This document shows positions 1 to 11,029 of a stretch of DNA of 64,000 bases, piece after piece. The notes below the pieces were generated by a model. That model did no database searches. It had not been told where the DNA came from and was given only the letters and a program-made list of their open reading frames with translations. The position numbers and the translations under genes were made by a program. The DNA comes from Ryuthela nishihirai (Eukaryota > Arthropoda > Arachnida > Araneae > Heptathelidae), in the NCBI GenBank assembly GCA_038380435.1, contig JAWZYU010000009.1, positions 66,989,901 to 67,053,900 of the forward strand, in the 5' to 3' direction. How positions within the stretch are numbered: position 1 is the stretch's first letter; the number at the start of each line of letters is the position of its first letter.

Positions 1-78
1 ACCCAGGAAGTCCCTAGTGCGAACAATGGAAACAACAGTGCCCAAAACTCTTTTGCGAACATTGCCGGATTCATTAAT

Positions 79-1242
79 TTGGTTCCTGTCTATAATGCCA
101 CAGATCCTGGCGGGACGGCTGAACAATTTTTCGAAACTGTGTCAGAAGTGTCGAAAATCGCAGGATGGTCGAATCAGGTCGCATTAACCGTTATAAAATC
201 TAAATTCAGGGGAAAGGCGATGGAATTTTTAACTGAGTCTTCTGAGCTCAGGAAAGAAACACAATTGGGAAATTTTCAGAAGTGTGTAATAGATAGATTC
301 GATGCAAAGGAACCTCTTTCGGTGAGACTTCATAAGTTCACCACAGCAAAACAAACTATTCAGGAAGATGTGATAACGTACTCCACTAGATTGAGAGCTT
401 TGGTGCATAAATATATGCCACAAAAATCGGAGGAATCACAGGAAGTGAAAACGCTTCGAGATCAAACACTTTTATGTCAATTTGTCGCGGGACTTTCGGA
501 TAAAGTCAAACGACCTGTATTGAGCAGGAATCCCCTTAATTTTGATCAAGCTCTAGATTTTGCTGTGCAGGAACAACAAAATAATTTGTTAATGTCCAAA
601 ACGAGAGAAGTAAATGCAATACAGAGAAATAAAAATGTAAATGATTCCGAGTCAATATACGTAATTATGGAGGAACTGAGGTACAAGTGTGATAAAACGG
701 ATAAAACACTTCAACTTTTGACCGAACAGATTCAGAACATGGGAATTAATGCAGTAGATTTGAAAACTACCCCTGGGGAATATAGAAATCATAATACATA
801 CATTCCCCAGACACAAGTAAAAGAAACTTTCTGTAGTATGCAGTCAGAAAGAGGTGAACCTCAAGTTTTTCGCAGGAGAGTTAATTTTGGGAGAAACTCT
901 CCCCAACAAACTCCAAGATGGACAAACTCGCAGACAGTTTGTTTTTCTTGTCGTGGAAAGGGACATATTGCGAGGAATTGTACAAAAAGAATTAACCCAA
1001 AATTTCCTGAAGTCAGAAATCGTAATGTGCCTCCTCAAATTTCGGTATTTGGACAAAGTAGAGAAAATCCCAGATTTTGTGTGCCAAATGCGAGAGGAGA
1101 GAGGAAATTTCGCATTGCAAGGAATGATCCAGACCAACAAATGAACTATCAAATCTATAGGTGCGCAAACGCTAATTCTAATCCTTTAAACGCAGAGGGA
1201 GTCGAACAAAGCAGGGCGTATCGGCTCCAGAGAAAGGAATAA
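79..1242 (+). CDS. Ty3/gypsy-like retrotransposon Gag
   Basis: Intact 387-residue reading frame. Gag would coat the retrotransposon RNA and form the intracellular particle. The visible marker is one CCHC zinc knuckle near the C-terminus (C288, C291, H296, C301, spacing C-x2-C-x4-H-x4-C), followed by a basic tail. Residues 20-180 resemble the helical retrotransposon capsid region (K/R and Q-rich helices, a 'RFDAKEP' turn). The next frame begins inside it: the pol frame is open from 1182, so the two overlap by about 60 bases in a -1 relation, the usual gypsy arrangement for frameshifted Gag-Pol. The first ATG-like codon in this frame may not be the true start because the frame could extend upstream of 79 and the 5' LTR lies outside the window. 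No internal stops, so the insertion is fairly young. Family is inferred from architecture and the knuckle; exact lineage is not determined. Confidence 0.85.
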   Translation: MVPVYNATDPGGTAEQFFETVSEVSKIAGWSNQVALTVIKSKFRGKAMEFLTESSELRKETQLGNFQKCVIDRFDAKEPLSVRLHKFTTAKQTIQEDVITYSTRLRALVHKYMPQKSEESQEVKTLRDQTLLCQFVAGLSDKVKRPVLSRNPLNFDQALDFAVQEQQNNLLMSKTREVNAIQRNKNVNDSESIYVIMEELRYKCDKTDKTLQLLTEQIQNMGINAVDLKTTPGEYRNHNTYIPQTQVKETFCSMQSERGEPQVFRRRVNFGRNSPQQTPRWTNSQTVCFSCRGKGHIARNCTKRINPKFPEVRNRNVPPQISVFGQSRENPRFCVPNARGERKFRIARNDPDQQMNYQIYRCANANSNPLNAEGVEQSRAYRLQRKE

Positions 1243-1298
1243 TAAATTTCCCTGCAGTTAGGTTCATCGCAACAAAACATGATTCACATCTTCCCATT

Positions 1299-2981
1299 GT
1301 GAAAGGATCATCTGGGAATGTTCCCCTTCGCATACTCGTTGACACGGGAGCGTCGGTTTCTCTCATGAATATGAGAACATTTAAAAGAGTTTGTGCTAAA
1401 ATGCCAGTGAGACGGATACAAACAGATGTTAAAATATTCGGAATAACTGGTGAATCTTTACCGATTGAAGGATGCTATGAAATCCAGTTTGAACTCTCTG
1501 GCAAATCTTTCAAGTATCCGATTTTTGTGACACGACAGGAAATGAGTAAACAGTACAATACTCTGTTTGGGATAGATTTGTTAAGGCATCACCGATTTAA
1601 TTTTGATGCGGGAAGAGGAATTTTAACAGTAACTGGGAACACAGTCAAAAGGAAAATGAATGATGGAGGTGCTCATGTAAATTTTATTTCTACTGTACCC
1701 AAAAAGGAAAAATTTGCTAGGATTATAAGAAAGGAAAGAATTTTTCCTAGAACCGAAAGGATAATTTCTGTCCAGCTTGAAGACATATATCCTTTTCAAA
1801 GTAAAGACATTGTTCTAGTTCAACCCAATGAACAGAATCGATTTAAAGATTTCTGTGTCGCTAGATCAGTGAATACTCTTAACGCTGATGGTACATTGAG
1901 TGTTAGAGTAGCAAACCTTTCTTCCGAACCAGTGTGGTTAAATAAGGGATCTAAACTGGTAACTGTTGAACCAGTCAAAGTTAGACACACTGATGTTCCC
2001 AAATGTAGAAACAAGAGAGTTAAGCCTCTGTCTGCAGATGATTTTAAATTGCAACACACAACCCCACCACAATTTTCGTACGCAGATGTTCAAAACTATT
2101 CGGAACAATTTGTGGGAAGGATGCAACGTGCATATGAAATTGTGAAAGAAAATCTTGAACAAGCGTCTGAAAAACATTTGCAAAGAAGTAAGATAGCGAA
2201 AGATAAGCAGATAAAATTAGGTTCCTCAGTTTATCTATATACCCCAGTAGTAAAACCAGGACGAAGTAAGAAGTTAGCGAGACTGTCCAGTGGACCATAC
2301 AGGGTCACAAAACAGCTCTCACCTGTCACGTTTGAGATTTCTTTGATTCGCGACCCGAAAAAAGTGAAGATTGTACACGTGGATCGTTTGTTTAAAGCAA
2401 ATATACACAGACCATTTGAGGAATTTGTAGGTGAAGAGGAATCCAAAACCTTGCCCAGATTGCCAGAAAGGGAACTAATAATTAAGAATCGCATCGATCA
2501 AATTTGGGAAGAAGTAGACAGAGCAGAGGATGAAGGATTTCACATTACAACGTATGGAGGACGACAGAGAAAACAACCTGTAATGACGGAGGAACAATCA
2601 ATCGAATCCTTACCTGTTAAGATACCACTAACACTATTGCAAAGGGATGAATATTCTGGAAACGACCAGAGTTCACAGACTATACCCAAAGTTGTAGAAA
2701 CAGAGACACGACAAACGTCTAGATATAATCTACGACCTAGGGATGCCTTCGGAAGAGTTCAATCTCTACAATGCTTCGAAGATTGGTTAGAAAGTGAGAA
2801 CTCACAAGTTCACGAAGAAGCCGACTTTGAAGAATCTTCTAGTGCACAACCCATGATACTGCTTGCTTCAGAAGAGAAATTACCCGAAGAAATTGAATTG
2901 GCATCTTCAGAAGAAAATATACAATGTGATCGGAACCTGGAAGAATGCACATATAAAGAATGTCGTTCCGCTATGGCGTGA
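1299..2981 (+). CDS. Gypsy-like Pol with protease joined to integrase C-terminus; RT, RNase H and integrase core missing
   Basis: 560 residues as counted from a GTG at 1299, but the frame is open from 1182 and is probably entered by -1 frameshifting from Gag. Residues 13-19 contain the aspartic protease motif LVDTGAS (D15-T16-G17). Residues 115-230 resemble the linker that normally precedes reverse transcriptase. Near residue 250 (about 2040-2070) the sequence passes directly into the end of an integrase: a helical segment, then a beta-rich module with GPYRV at about residue 331 and a 'VHVDRLFK' stretch, the GPY/F chromatin-tethering region of gypsy integrases. No reverse transcriptase YxDD motif, RNase H or DDE core is present in this frame or elsewhere up to 5 kb. 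The joint keeps the frame open, with no stop across 1.68 kb. The product could not copy itself and would depend on a full-length relative. The acidic C-terminal tail (residues 380-560) is unrecognised. Confidence 0.8.
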   Translation: MKGSSGNVPLRILVDTGASVSLMNMRTFKRVCAKMPVRRIQTDVKIFGITGESLPIEGCYEIQFELSGKSFKYPIFVTRQEMSKQYNTLFGIDLLRHHRFNFDAGRGILTVTGNTVKRKMNDGGAHVNFISTVPKKEKFARIIRKERIFPRTERIISVQLEDIYPFQSKDIVLVQPNEQNRFKDFCVARSVNTLNADGTLSVRVANLSSEPVWLNKGSKLVTVEPVKVRHTDVPKCRNKRVKPLSADDFKLQHTTPPQFSYADVQNYSEQFVGRMQRAYEIVKENLEQASEKHLQRSKIAKDKQIKLGSSVYLYTPVVKPGRSKKLARLSSGPYRVTKQLSPVTFEISLIRDPKKVKIVHVDRLFKANIHRPFEEFVGEEESKTLPRLPERELIIKNRIDQIWEEVDRAEDEGFHITTYGGRQRKQPVMTEEQSIESLPVKIPLTLLQRDEYSGNDQSSQTIPKVVETETRQTSRYNLRPRDAFGRVQSLQCFEDWLESENSQVHEEADFEESSSAQPMILLASEEKLPEEIELASSEENIQCDRNLEECTYKECRSAMA

Positions 2982-5003
2982 ATGAGATCGATTGAATGAG
3001 CATTAGAGAACTTCAGAGAAAACCAGAGAAAGGACTATATCTTTTCACTATGAACTTTCTCTCTAATTGTTTAGGTTCCACTTCAAAAAAAAAAAAGCTC
3101 TTTCCAACTTGTGAAATCTTCCATTCTGACTCTTAGTTCACTTGAGCCAGGGCCCGGTGCATCTGGACTAACTAGTCAGAATTTCCCTTCTTCTATTTCT
3201 TCAACTGCGAGAAAAAACTGTGGCTAATCTTTTCTTGTGGATGTGCAAGGAGCCGAGCAAACAAGAATTATCTACGGAGACAGAAAGGGTCTCTGGAGAA
3301 AAATGGGTGAAGTGCCAGAACTGTTAAAGAATATATTAACTTGTAACTAAGGGTAGAATTTTTTTAAGTAGAAATTGATTAAACATTTTGGAAATTATGT
3401 AAACATTTGTTTTGAGTTAGTGGAGGAATGTCAGAGATGTGGTGTGTCTTCAAAGTTAAATAAGTATTTTAACTAAAGAAATTGTTTAAAGTGTATGACA
3501 GTGATTTATATTGGAGAGTTGAATTTATGTTATTAGTCTATGAAGAGAACGTAGATCCAACTTCGAGATAAGAGCACAGGTCAATCAGTAAACTTGCGGT
3601 ATATCGTATTACACTGTAGCAGCCCCGTGGCTGAGGAGAGAGTAACGAACGAAACTACAGAGATGACGTAACGGGTGCGGAAAGAATTGAACTTTGCCTG
3701 CATCTCGATTAGCTGGGACGTTTAGGAGCAATTTTTGGCTCAGTGCCAATGGAAATAAGGTTTCGACTGTGATGATGCCTTATAGTAGCTTAGAAGAGGA
3801 CTCTTTCGCTCTCTTTTTCTAAGGAAATTAATTTTTGTTTATCTTCTTTCTTGGAGGATTCAACACATGGGAATAACACGACTTAGGGGGTGAGTATAAA
3901 TTTGCTGGATGATTGTGGAAGTCCGACCACATCGATGGCCCATATCAAATGGTCTCTGTGACGGTGAAAGGGGTGATGACAATTAACTCTGGTAGAAGAG
4001 TGTGAGGATGATAAAGGTGAGTAAGGATTTGAATCCACTCACTAGTTGCGCTTTCAGATGTTCAAGCTCATTTTTGATTGGAGACGTCTCCCTATACATG
4101 TAGCAAGCCCAAACTGCATGGGTTCAGACGGATGTTTAGCAAACTGTGTTTACCCTTTGACATGGGATGCTAGTCTGGACAGGGGAGGAAGACGGAAGGA
4201 CCCGCTATCATTCTATGGTAGTCCTGGAAGTGGAATCTTTCCGTCCCCACTTTTCTTTTCTGGCTATAAAGTTAAAAGATTTTTTTTTGGGAAACAGGGT
4301 AAACATAACACATAAATTTTAGAATTTTTGACAGAACATTGGTATCCTCATAAGAAAGATGTGCACTGATTTGTTTTCTTTTAACGATGTATTAGTTTGA
4401 AATTTTATGATAATTTTGAGAATATGGAAACTAGGAAATATGGTTGATGTGGGTTTATTCTAAGTTGAAGAGAGATGATTTTTCTGCTTGTAAGATCAGA
4501 CAAATCTAAGTTGTCCTATATATTATATTACGAATATTTACGATGTGTAAATTAAAAGTATATTATATCTTGTAATCAATATTTATCTTGCCATCTATCA
4601 TAAATATGCTATTGTTCCGCTTATAAGTTGACATTGATATATAGAGTTAGTTACCATGTTTTAAACATTTGCATTGAATATTTTGTCATAAACAAATAGA
4701 TATTAAGAGTAATTTTATGTGTTTATATATATGAATGGAATTATTCTACTCACGCTTTTCATTTTTCTTTTGTTTCCGGTGTTTAAATGTTGGAGAAATA
4801 TTGTGTGATACGTGAAGAAACTGGGAATTCTTCTCTGATCGAAAGCACCAGTTCAACAAAATTTTATGTTGTTTTTTTTTGAAGAAAACCAGAAAATTGT
4901 TGTGATGGAGAGAATTATTCGAAATTTCAAAACCTGGTACCACTCCAAAATTTTCATTTCGGAATGTAATAAGTGACGACACACAGGGTGTTGGCTTGTT
5001 TTT
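2982..5003 (+). other. Noncoding stretch between pol and the putative 3' LTR
   Basis: About 2 kb downstream of pol with no convincing coding region. A short 89-codon frame at 4046-4315 has no recognisable domain. No envelope-like signal peptide, furin site or transmembrane segment was seen. An oligo-A run is at 3087-3098. A G-rich run at 3887-3893 is followed by a TATA-like string and could be an internal polypurine tract. It probably represents decayed 3' element sequence or a long untranslated region. Confidence 0.4.
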
Positions 5004-5016
5004 AAGAAGGGAGGAA

Positions 5017-6049
5017 TGATAGGTCGCAGACCTATTGATTTTATTGATTTTAATTTTTTTTATATACTGTATTTCATTTCTATCCTGATGCAACCACTTT
5101 GTGTCTGGAGATGTCTTCGGAGGTTAATGGGTGCAACATCTCCGTTGCGAATTTCATTCAGGGTTCCGTTTCATCTGTTTACATTGGTTGCCGAGAGGAA
5201 ACTTGACTAATGTACGGAGACGAGAGGTGTCTTGTGAAACAATTTCAGCTCGCCCAAAAAGCAGACATTGACCTGCGAGAGGAATTAAAGTGCTGGCTGG
5301 CAGCAGAGCTCCATCTCACTTGTGAAATATGGAAATGGAGTCGGGTTTTGCCCAGGGCTCGGTTCTGATTGGCCCTTTTTGGTCGAGAGTTCCCAGGGTT
5401 GCCAGAAAGATATTGTCACGCTCGACCCGGGAGAAACAGTTCGGTATGGGTTGATCAGACTAACAGACCAGGGTTTGGTCTTTTTCTATCTTTCTTTTGC
5501 TATCTTTGCTAAGTCCAACTTTAGTGAAATTCACTGGACTGACTTTTAGGCCATGATTTAGGGAGGGAAAGTGTTAAATTAGACATCTCTTAAATTAGTG
5601 AGATGATAAACTTTTACCTAAATACGTTAGGCGAAATTTAAAGAAATTTGCTTTGCTTGGGAAAAACCACGATCAGAGAAATCTGGAGTGGGTGTTTCAT
5701 GAAAATTTACGCCGTGTGCACATCACAATAACTTAGCAGAATACAGTTCTCGTTCCGGAGAAACTTCAACATGGTAAAGTTATTTTAATTTAACTTACTC
5801 TGCTTGTTGTCACTTTCACTTTTAAGTTTTATTTTCATTATTTTGTTTGAGTGTTGTTCGAAATTAAGCTTACCTGAATGGAGTGAGTACTTAGTCAATT
5901 AATTGTAATGTAAAATCATCCACCTTTATAAGCCAGTGGTGGAACTTTGTTAAGTGTTGAATTTAAATAAATTCAAAATTTTTGTTATTGTTCAAACAAA
6001 AATTGGGTCTTGGTCAATCATGTGAAATCTCTTACTCGTCGCAACTACA
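5017..6049 (+). mobile_element. Putative 3' LTR of the gypsy-like element
   Basis: A 13-base purine tract at 5004-5016 (AAGAAGGGAGGAA) is followed by TG, as expected where plus-strand priming ends at an LTR. The interval is more GC-rich and uneven than its surroundings, has an AATAAA at 5966-5971, and can end in CA at 6049 (…CAACTACA). The 5' LTR is outside the window, so the boundaries cannot be checked by self-comparison and no target duplication could be tested. The location downstream of gag-pol and the polypurine tract are the main support. Confidence 0.35.
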
Positions 6050-7124
6050 GTTAGAGAATACGGAACTGCGTATTGCTAGCTTGTAGATTGTTCCTGGTTC
6101 GAATCTAAAATCTTCTTTCGGCCACTCTTTCAAAAATATTTGTTTGAAGTCATTAAATTTCGAAGTCAGATCATCAAGCTATTGACATGCAGTTCTAGAC
6201 AAGATAATTATTTTAGTAAACGCGGAACATTTTAAGTTCATACCGTATGCCTCGAGGAGGAAAAAGTTGCGGGTGACAATATATATATTACATCATCTTA
6301 TGTGCATTGAAGTTCCAAAGGGTATCGAAATGCGATTTTGCAAATTAAAGAACGCCTCGAATTTAAGAAGTAAATATTTCACAGAAAAGTTTAACGATGG
6401 AAAGTATTAGTGGAATTGTTTGGTTCATTTATTTAGTAGAAATGTTGCGAGTTCTATTAGTTTACTTCCACAGACTTTTGCGTTGTTTCTGACTTGAAGG
6501 TGTAAAATAAATGTATGTGTATATTTAAATAACTAAGTGCTTTTATGCACAAATTTGTATACTTAAACAGATATCATTAATAACTTTTTCAATTGTTTTG
6601 GATTATTAAATGGCTTAATATGCTTTTGGAACATTAAATCGTGATATTTAGCCATGTGAGAAGATCCTTACAAACTCTTATCTCGAATAAAATTTTTATC
6701 CCGAAAGAAAAACTTTACCCCGAAGTTCTTGGCGTGTACTGGTTTCCTACTCTTCTATTATTTTTAAGAGGAAAGTGAGAAATGAATGGAAAGAATCAGA
6801 ACATGCAGAATATCGTTCCCGTTTATGTTTTTTATCGTAATTGTAATGTAAAGGTTTTTATTATCTTAATTTTAATATATAGGATGTCTCAAAATATTTG
6901 ATATGCATTTCACGGAAGGATATTTTATATGTTAATTAGTGAAACATATGCAAATTAACGGGAAAACGATTTGAGTACATGATTCATTTTCGCAGGTGTT
7001 GAAAGTGATCATAGTTCACATTTAAAGGTTGCTGAGAGCGGCGAAAAACTGAGTGACAAATATGAGTAAAAGTTCCTTTGGGGATTACTACACAAATTCA
7101 CTCATTTTCATGCCTAATTTGTAG
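6050..7124. other. AT-rich interval without a gene
   Basis: No coding region or RNA gene seen. It holds one copy of a roughly 34-base motif (6719-6752, beginning CCCCGAAGTTCTTGGCG) that recurs at 7530-7566 just beyond the next SINE. Confidence 0.5.
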
Positions 7125-7533
7125 TTGCTGGATTGTTTTACCTCTGAGCAGCATTTTATTTGTACACAATAGGCCTAATTGACCAGGTCACAAGGACTCC
7201 AATGGTTCAGAAAAGGTTGGGGAAGAAGACCCTCTGAACAGCTTATTAGGAAAAAATGGAAACCTCTCTTCAAGGCCATCTAGCGTGTTTTTTAACGCTG
7301 ACAGGGCATGACTCTCTTGTATACGAGGCCACGGCAAACGTTGCATCCACGGATGGCGACCTTTTCAAGCTCTTCAATGCTCCATTTCTCGCCAAGGGCA
7401 CAAGTTTCCCATTTTCTCACCAAACTTATCGTTTAAGGGAGGTAAATTTCAACGCTAACACAGTTGGGACTCTGGCCTGGGTACGGCAGATTATGAGTCT
7501 GGCTCTCTATCCAATGAGTCAGCTTCCGCCCCG
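7125..7533 (-). mobile_element. SINE-1 copy, diverged, minus strand
   Basis: Reverse-strand copy of the tRNA-derived SINE best seen at 30070-30455. Recognisable blocks in order are the 3' end (TTTTACCTCTGAGCAGCA), the central domain with the degenerate 'AGCGTGTTTTTTAACG', the 'AAATTTCAACGCTAACAC' block and the tRNA-like head with a decayed B box. Many substitutions mark it as old. The short frame it appears to encode is SINE sequence and not a gene. Confidence 0.7.
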
Positions 7534-7606
7534 AAGTTCTTGGCGTGTAGCTGGTTTCCTACTGTTGTGCAACATAGAACCCAAATAACCAATCACCCGA
7601 CTAAGG

Positions 7607-7735
7607 TTTCCTAATATACACCATATGCTTCACCCCGATTAATTCCAAGTTTTCTAATATACACCATATGCTTCACCCCGATTAATTCCAAGTTTTCTAA
7701 TATACACCATATGCTTCACCCCGATTAATTCCACA
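7607..7735. repeat. Three tandem copies of a 43-bp unit
   Basis: Unit begins TTTTCTAATATACACCATAT and ends near ATTAATTCCAAG. The three copies are almost identical; the last differs at its end. No coding meaning. The near-identity indicates recent expansion by replication slippage or unequal exchange. Confidence 0.95.
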
Positions 7736-8700
7736 GCAAAGAATCATGCATAACGCGAAAGAGATAATTCAATTCATCCTCTACCCCTATCCAACAGTTT
7801 GAAAATTTAGCATCAACCTAGGCCTTTATACTTATTTACTGCATGCCACACTACTTAAATTATCTTATTTATAATTTACATAACTTTCTTTAACACATAA
7901 AATATTCTTTTCGTTAAACGTGTATACATTTTTGAGACACTCACTGTTTACTTCCTTCGTTTCAATGGTTTTTCATTGTGGGTTTAAACAAATAATTTTT
8001 TTAAGGAGGCGGAAAAAATTGAACTTTATTTTGCTGCAAAATGAAAGTTCTATTATTTTTTTCATTCTTTTTATTTCAAATTTTACTTTACAATGAATGT
8101 GCTTTAATGGGAAGTACTAGAATTTTAAACATTTCGCTAAATTACTTTTTGTTATTTTGTATTAGTTTGGTTAAGAGCCTTTCATTTCTTTAGCTATTTA
8201 CGATTCCTTTGTTTTTGTAGGGAGAGGTAGGGGGGGGGGAGAGAATGTCCAGCTGATCGTTTGATTGCATCAGTGATTGAAAGAGACCCCAAGGAGTGAG
8301 ATGAATCGAAACTCAAGAACAGCGGTTTTTTAAGAGCTTACGTCATGTAGAGTAAACGCTTAGAAAATAGTTACGAACATTTTTTGCATGCTTCTTTCGT
8401 CCTTATTATATACTTTATTTGATTATACTAGAACGGAGTTACTCAAATAACTTTGGATCGGAATTTTTTTTCGTTCTTCCTCAGTTCTAAGAGATTCACT
8501 TTCTTTGTTTAAGTAATCCAATATTCATATTCATGCAAGTATGTAAGAAACGTATTTCGTAAAATGCTTTAAACTACCCTTCAATTCTTCTGCTTTTTTT
8601 GCCCTAATCAACCTTAAAACTGAAATAAAGGAATAAATTTTATTAAACTAACAAAAAAGTAAATAAATTAATAAAGAAAAAGAAAAATAACTAAATAAAA
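7736..8700. other. AT-rich interval without a gene
   Basis: No coding region or RNA gene seen. Contains a G run at 8231-8239 and several A/T-rich low-complexity tracts. Confidence 0.5.
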
Positions 8701-8789
8701 TATTATATTTCAGAGACTATAGATAATTTAGTCGTTTTATGAATCTTAAGAAAGTATTCAAGCGTTTATAATCAAAGTTATTTAAACCG

Positions 8790-9430
8790 CGATTTTCAAA
8801 AATATTTTTTCAATAGTTAAAGAGTTAAGGAAGCAGAAATATTAAACAATAAATTGTATTGTTTTATAAAAAATAATTCATAATTGCATAATATTGAAAT
8901 ATTTATTACACAAACTTCTAAAATGTATATTTGTTTTGTTAAATAGTGTTAAACATTGCTTATTATTTAAATTTTAATTAATTTCTGTGATAAAATCTGA
9001 CGCATTAGTGTTGTAAAATATTTCAGCTTACATACCTCTTGAAATACTGAAAGAATATTGTTGAAAAATCGAGATTAAATATATTTTATATTTTTATATA
9101 AAGGGACTGAGATAACCTGAAAGCTTCTGGCTTGTGTTGGTTTCTCATACACTATATAAACACATACACAAGTAATACAACATATAAACACTTAAATAAG
9201 GGAATACCCGTCGGAAAAGTAGTCAGATACGCTAACCACTAGCCCAGGTAGGGCTTGTGATTAGCTTTGATCTAACTACTATTCCAACGGATTCAAATGG
9301 ATATGATTATCGTCTTTAATTTATCGTAAGCCACCTTTTTATATTAAATGTATATTTTAGAAGTTGTAGAGCTTTGAAGTTAGATTTCTATTGATATAAT
9401 ATGGACGTTTAATATTTTCTTAGGGCAGTG
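8790..9430. mobile_element. Degenerate palindromic Tc1/mariner-type MITE
   Basis: Shares arm sequence with the clean palindromic element at 37485-38015: an 'AATATTGTTGAAAAATCGAGAT' block near 9050 with a decayed inverted partner near 8795-8840, and the outer arm 'TTTTAGAAGTTGTAGAGCTTTGAAGTTAG' near 9356-9386. The right end reads CAGTG followed by TA at 9431-9432, like the reference copy. The left end was not found, and about 240 bases at 9095-9335 look like a later insertion. Confidence 0.45.
9208..9290. repeat. 83-nt imperfect hairpin
   Basis: The left arm 9208-9245 begins CCGTCGGAAAAGTAGTCAGA and the right arm 9251-9290 is its near complement, ending CTACTATTCCAACGG, with a 5-base loop (AGGTA). 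Roughly 30 or more pairs with one small bulge. It lies within a foreign block that interrupts the surrounding MITE remnant, so it is probably a tiny foldback element. Confidence 0.7.
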
Positions 9431-11020
9431 TACTTTGTCGCAACGATAAAAGCCCAAATGTACTAAAACATTTTCTCTCTATAGGAAATCTTGATTATGA
9501 ATAAGAAATAACTCTGTAAATATATGTCATCACTTGTGCTGGATCAAACGACCGTAGTCATACGATTCATTCCGACGGTTCTAATGCAGGTGGTATATGA
9601 CATTTAAAAGCAAAGAAATACGTCTCTGAAGAAAGACTAAAATTTCATTGCTAATGCAATTATTTTCTTGTTGCATTCTCATAAGAATCAGATTGCGTAT
9701 TGCAGATCTCTGGAGCTGAATCGATGTTCCATGTCATTTCATTCCAGTCATCAGCTCCCTCTTTAACTAGTGAAAGTACCTAGTAGCACACGGCACTTAT
9801 TTGAAAACCCGATATCAAATATATCGTTAATATAAGTCTTACTTTCTAAAACCTGAAAGAAATGTCCTTCGTTTTCGATATTTTCCCTATAGATAGGTTT
9901 TTAAGCTGGTTTAATAACACTACTCTCTTCAAAAAATCAATTCCTACTCAGACGAGAGATTCGATTCAGTGAAGAAAATGAGCCGTTTCCTGAATAACGT
10001 CGGGAAATTAATGAGGCTTCCTGCCACAGCGGAAGTTCAAGAATGATGTGCTGTCGCATCAGCAGCTAACCGTGAACCGCTTACTTGGTTGGCGCTTCAA
10101 TAAATTTTCATCCCGGTGCCTCCCTGCAAGAGGTGTTCACACATCTTGGGGACTAAGGCAAACAATTGTTCCTATCATTCATAGGAAGTAGTCTCAAGAA
10201 AAGGGGGAAGAGAAGAGGAAAAAAAGTAAAATTAAATTAATACGGCGGTTGGCGAGAACCCAGCACGAGTTCGCAAGATTTGCTAAAGGTGGTAGAAGAA
10301 ACGAGTTCTTTGCCATTTATCCTTGTCTCTTTTCAGCGTCTTCTCTGTGTACAATCTGACAACCTGCTAGAGATGAGTTGAATGAATTCGTAGCAACAAT
10401 CCCTGCCCACACACTCCAGGGATGTGTGCCCAAAGCAGATGTTATTCGTTGCATGAATATAAATATATATAAAGAATCTTTAAGAGAATTCTAAAACAAT
10501 GGCAGGAGGGTTTTATATTGTGAATAAAATTCCAGCATCGAAATGACGTATTGTTGTTTTAAGGCTTTATTTAAAGTGTTAACTATAAGCATTATCTGAG
10601 TAAAAGAGACGTGTTTATCTATCTTAGACGTTTATGAAATTGTCGCACCAAAGAGTGGGAAGGGGGAGATTGGTTAAAGTCTGCTTTTGGCTTATTGGAA
10701 AACGCATTGGGAAATGAAATGCTCTAGTGGAGTGTTGGAATCGTCTAAAATTTTCATTTCAATGTATGAAGGCACTAAAGTCTGAAATTAATGATAAAAA
10801 AAGGCCGTGTTTAGTCAGGTGAATGAATCTTAAATCGAACTCTGTTAAAGTGGCCCAATAGAAAGTCCTAATGCACTTCTTTCCATCTTAGTTTTCTTTT
10901 CTCTTATAATTATAATAATACAGTTAAATGAAAGTCCCAACTTGAATAGAGATTTGTGGAGGATAAGTGCTTTGTAGCCAACAGTAAAATATTTCGGAAT
11001 CTGTATATTTGCTGTAAATG
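9431..11020. other. Gene-free interval with a GC-richer island
   Basis: No coding region found. The part from about 9980 to 10470 is noticeably less AT-rich and lacks obvious repeats, in contrast with its flanks; it might be single-copy or regulatory sequence. A pyrimidine-rich run ending in TTTTCAG near 10337 resembles a splice acceptor, but no exon can be supported after it. Confidence 0.35.
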
Positions 11021-11029
11021 GTAGCTAAG

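Noticed and set aside
4046..4315. 89-codon frame as an envelope or accessory gene of the gypsy-like element
   Set aside because: No signal peptide, cleavage site or membrane anchor; composition looks like noncoding sequence.
7607..7735. CRISPR-like array
   Set aside because: Direct tandem repeats with no spacers, in a eukaryotic context.
10325..10345. Splice acceptor of a host exon
   Set aside because: A pyrimidine tract with CAG is common by chance and no open coding segment follows.
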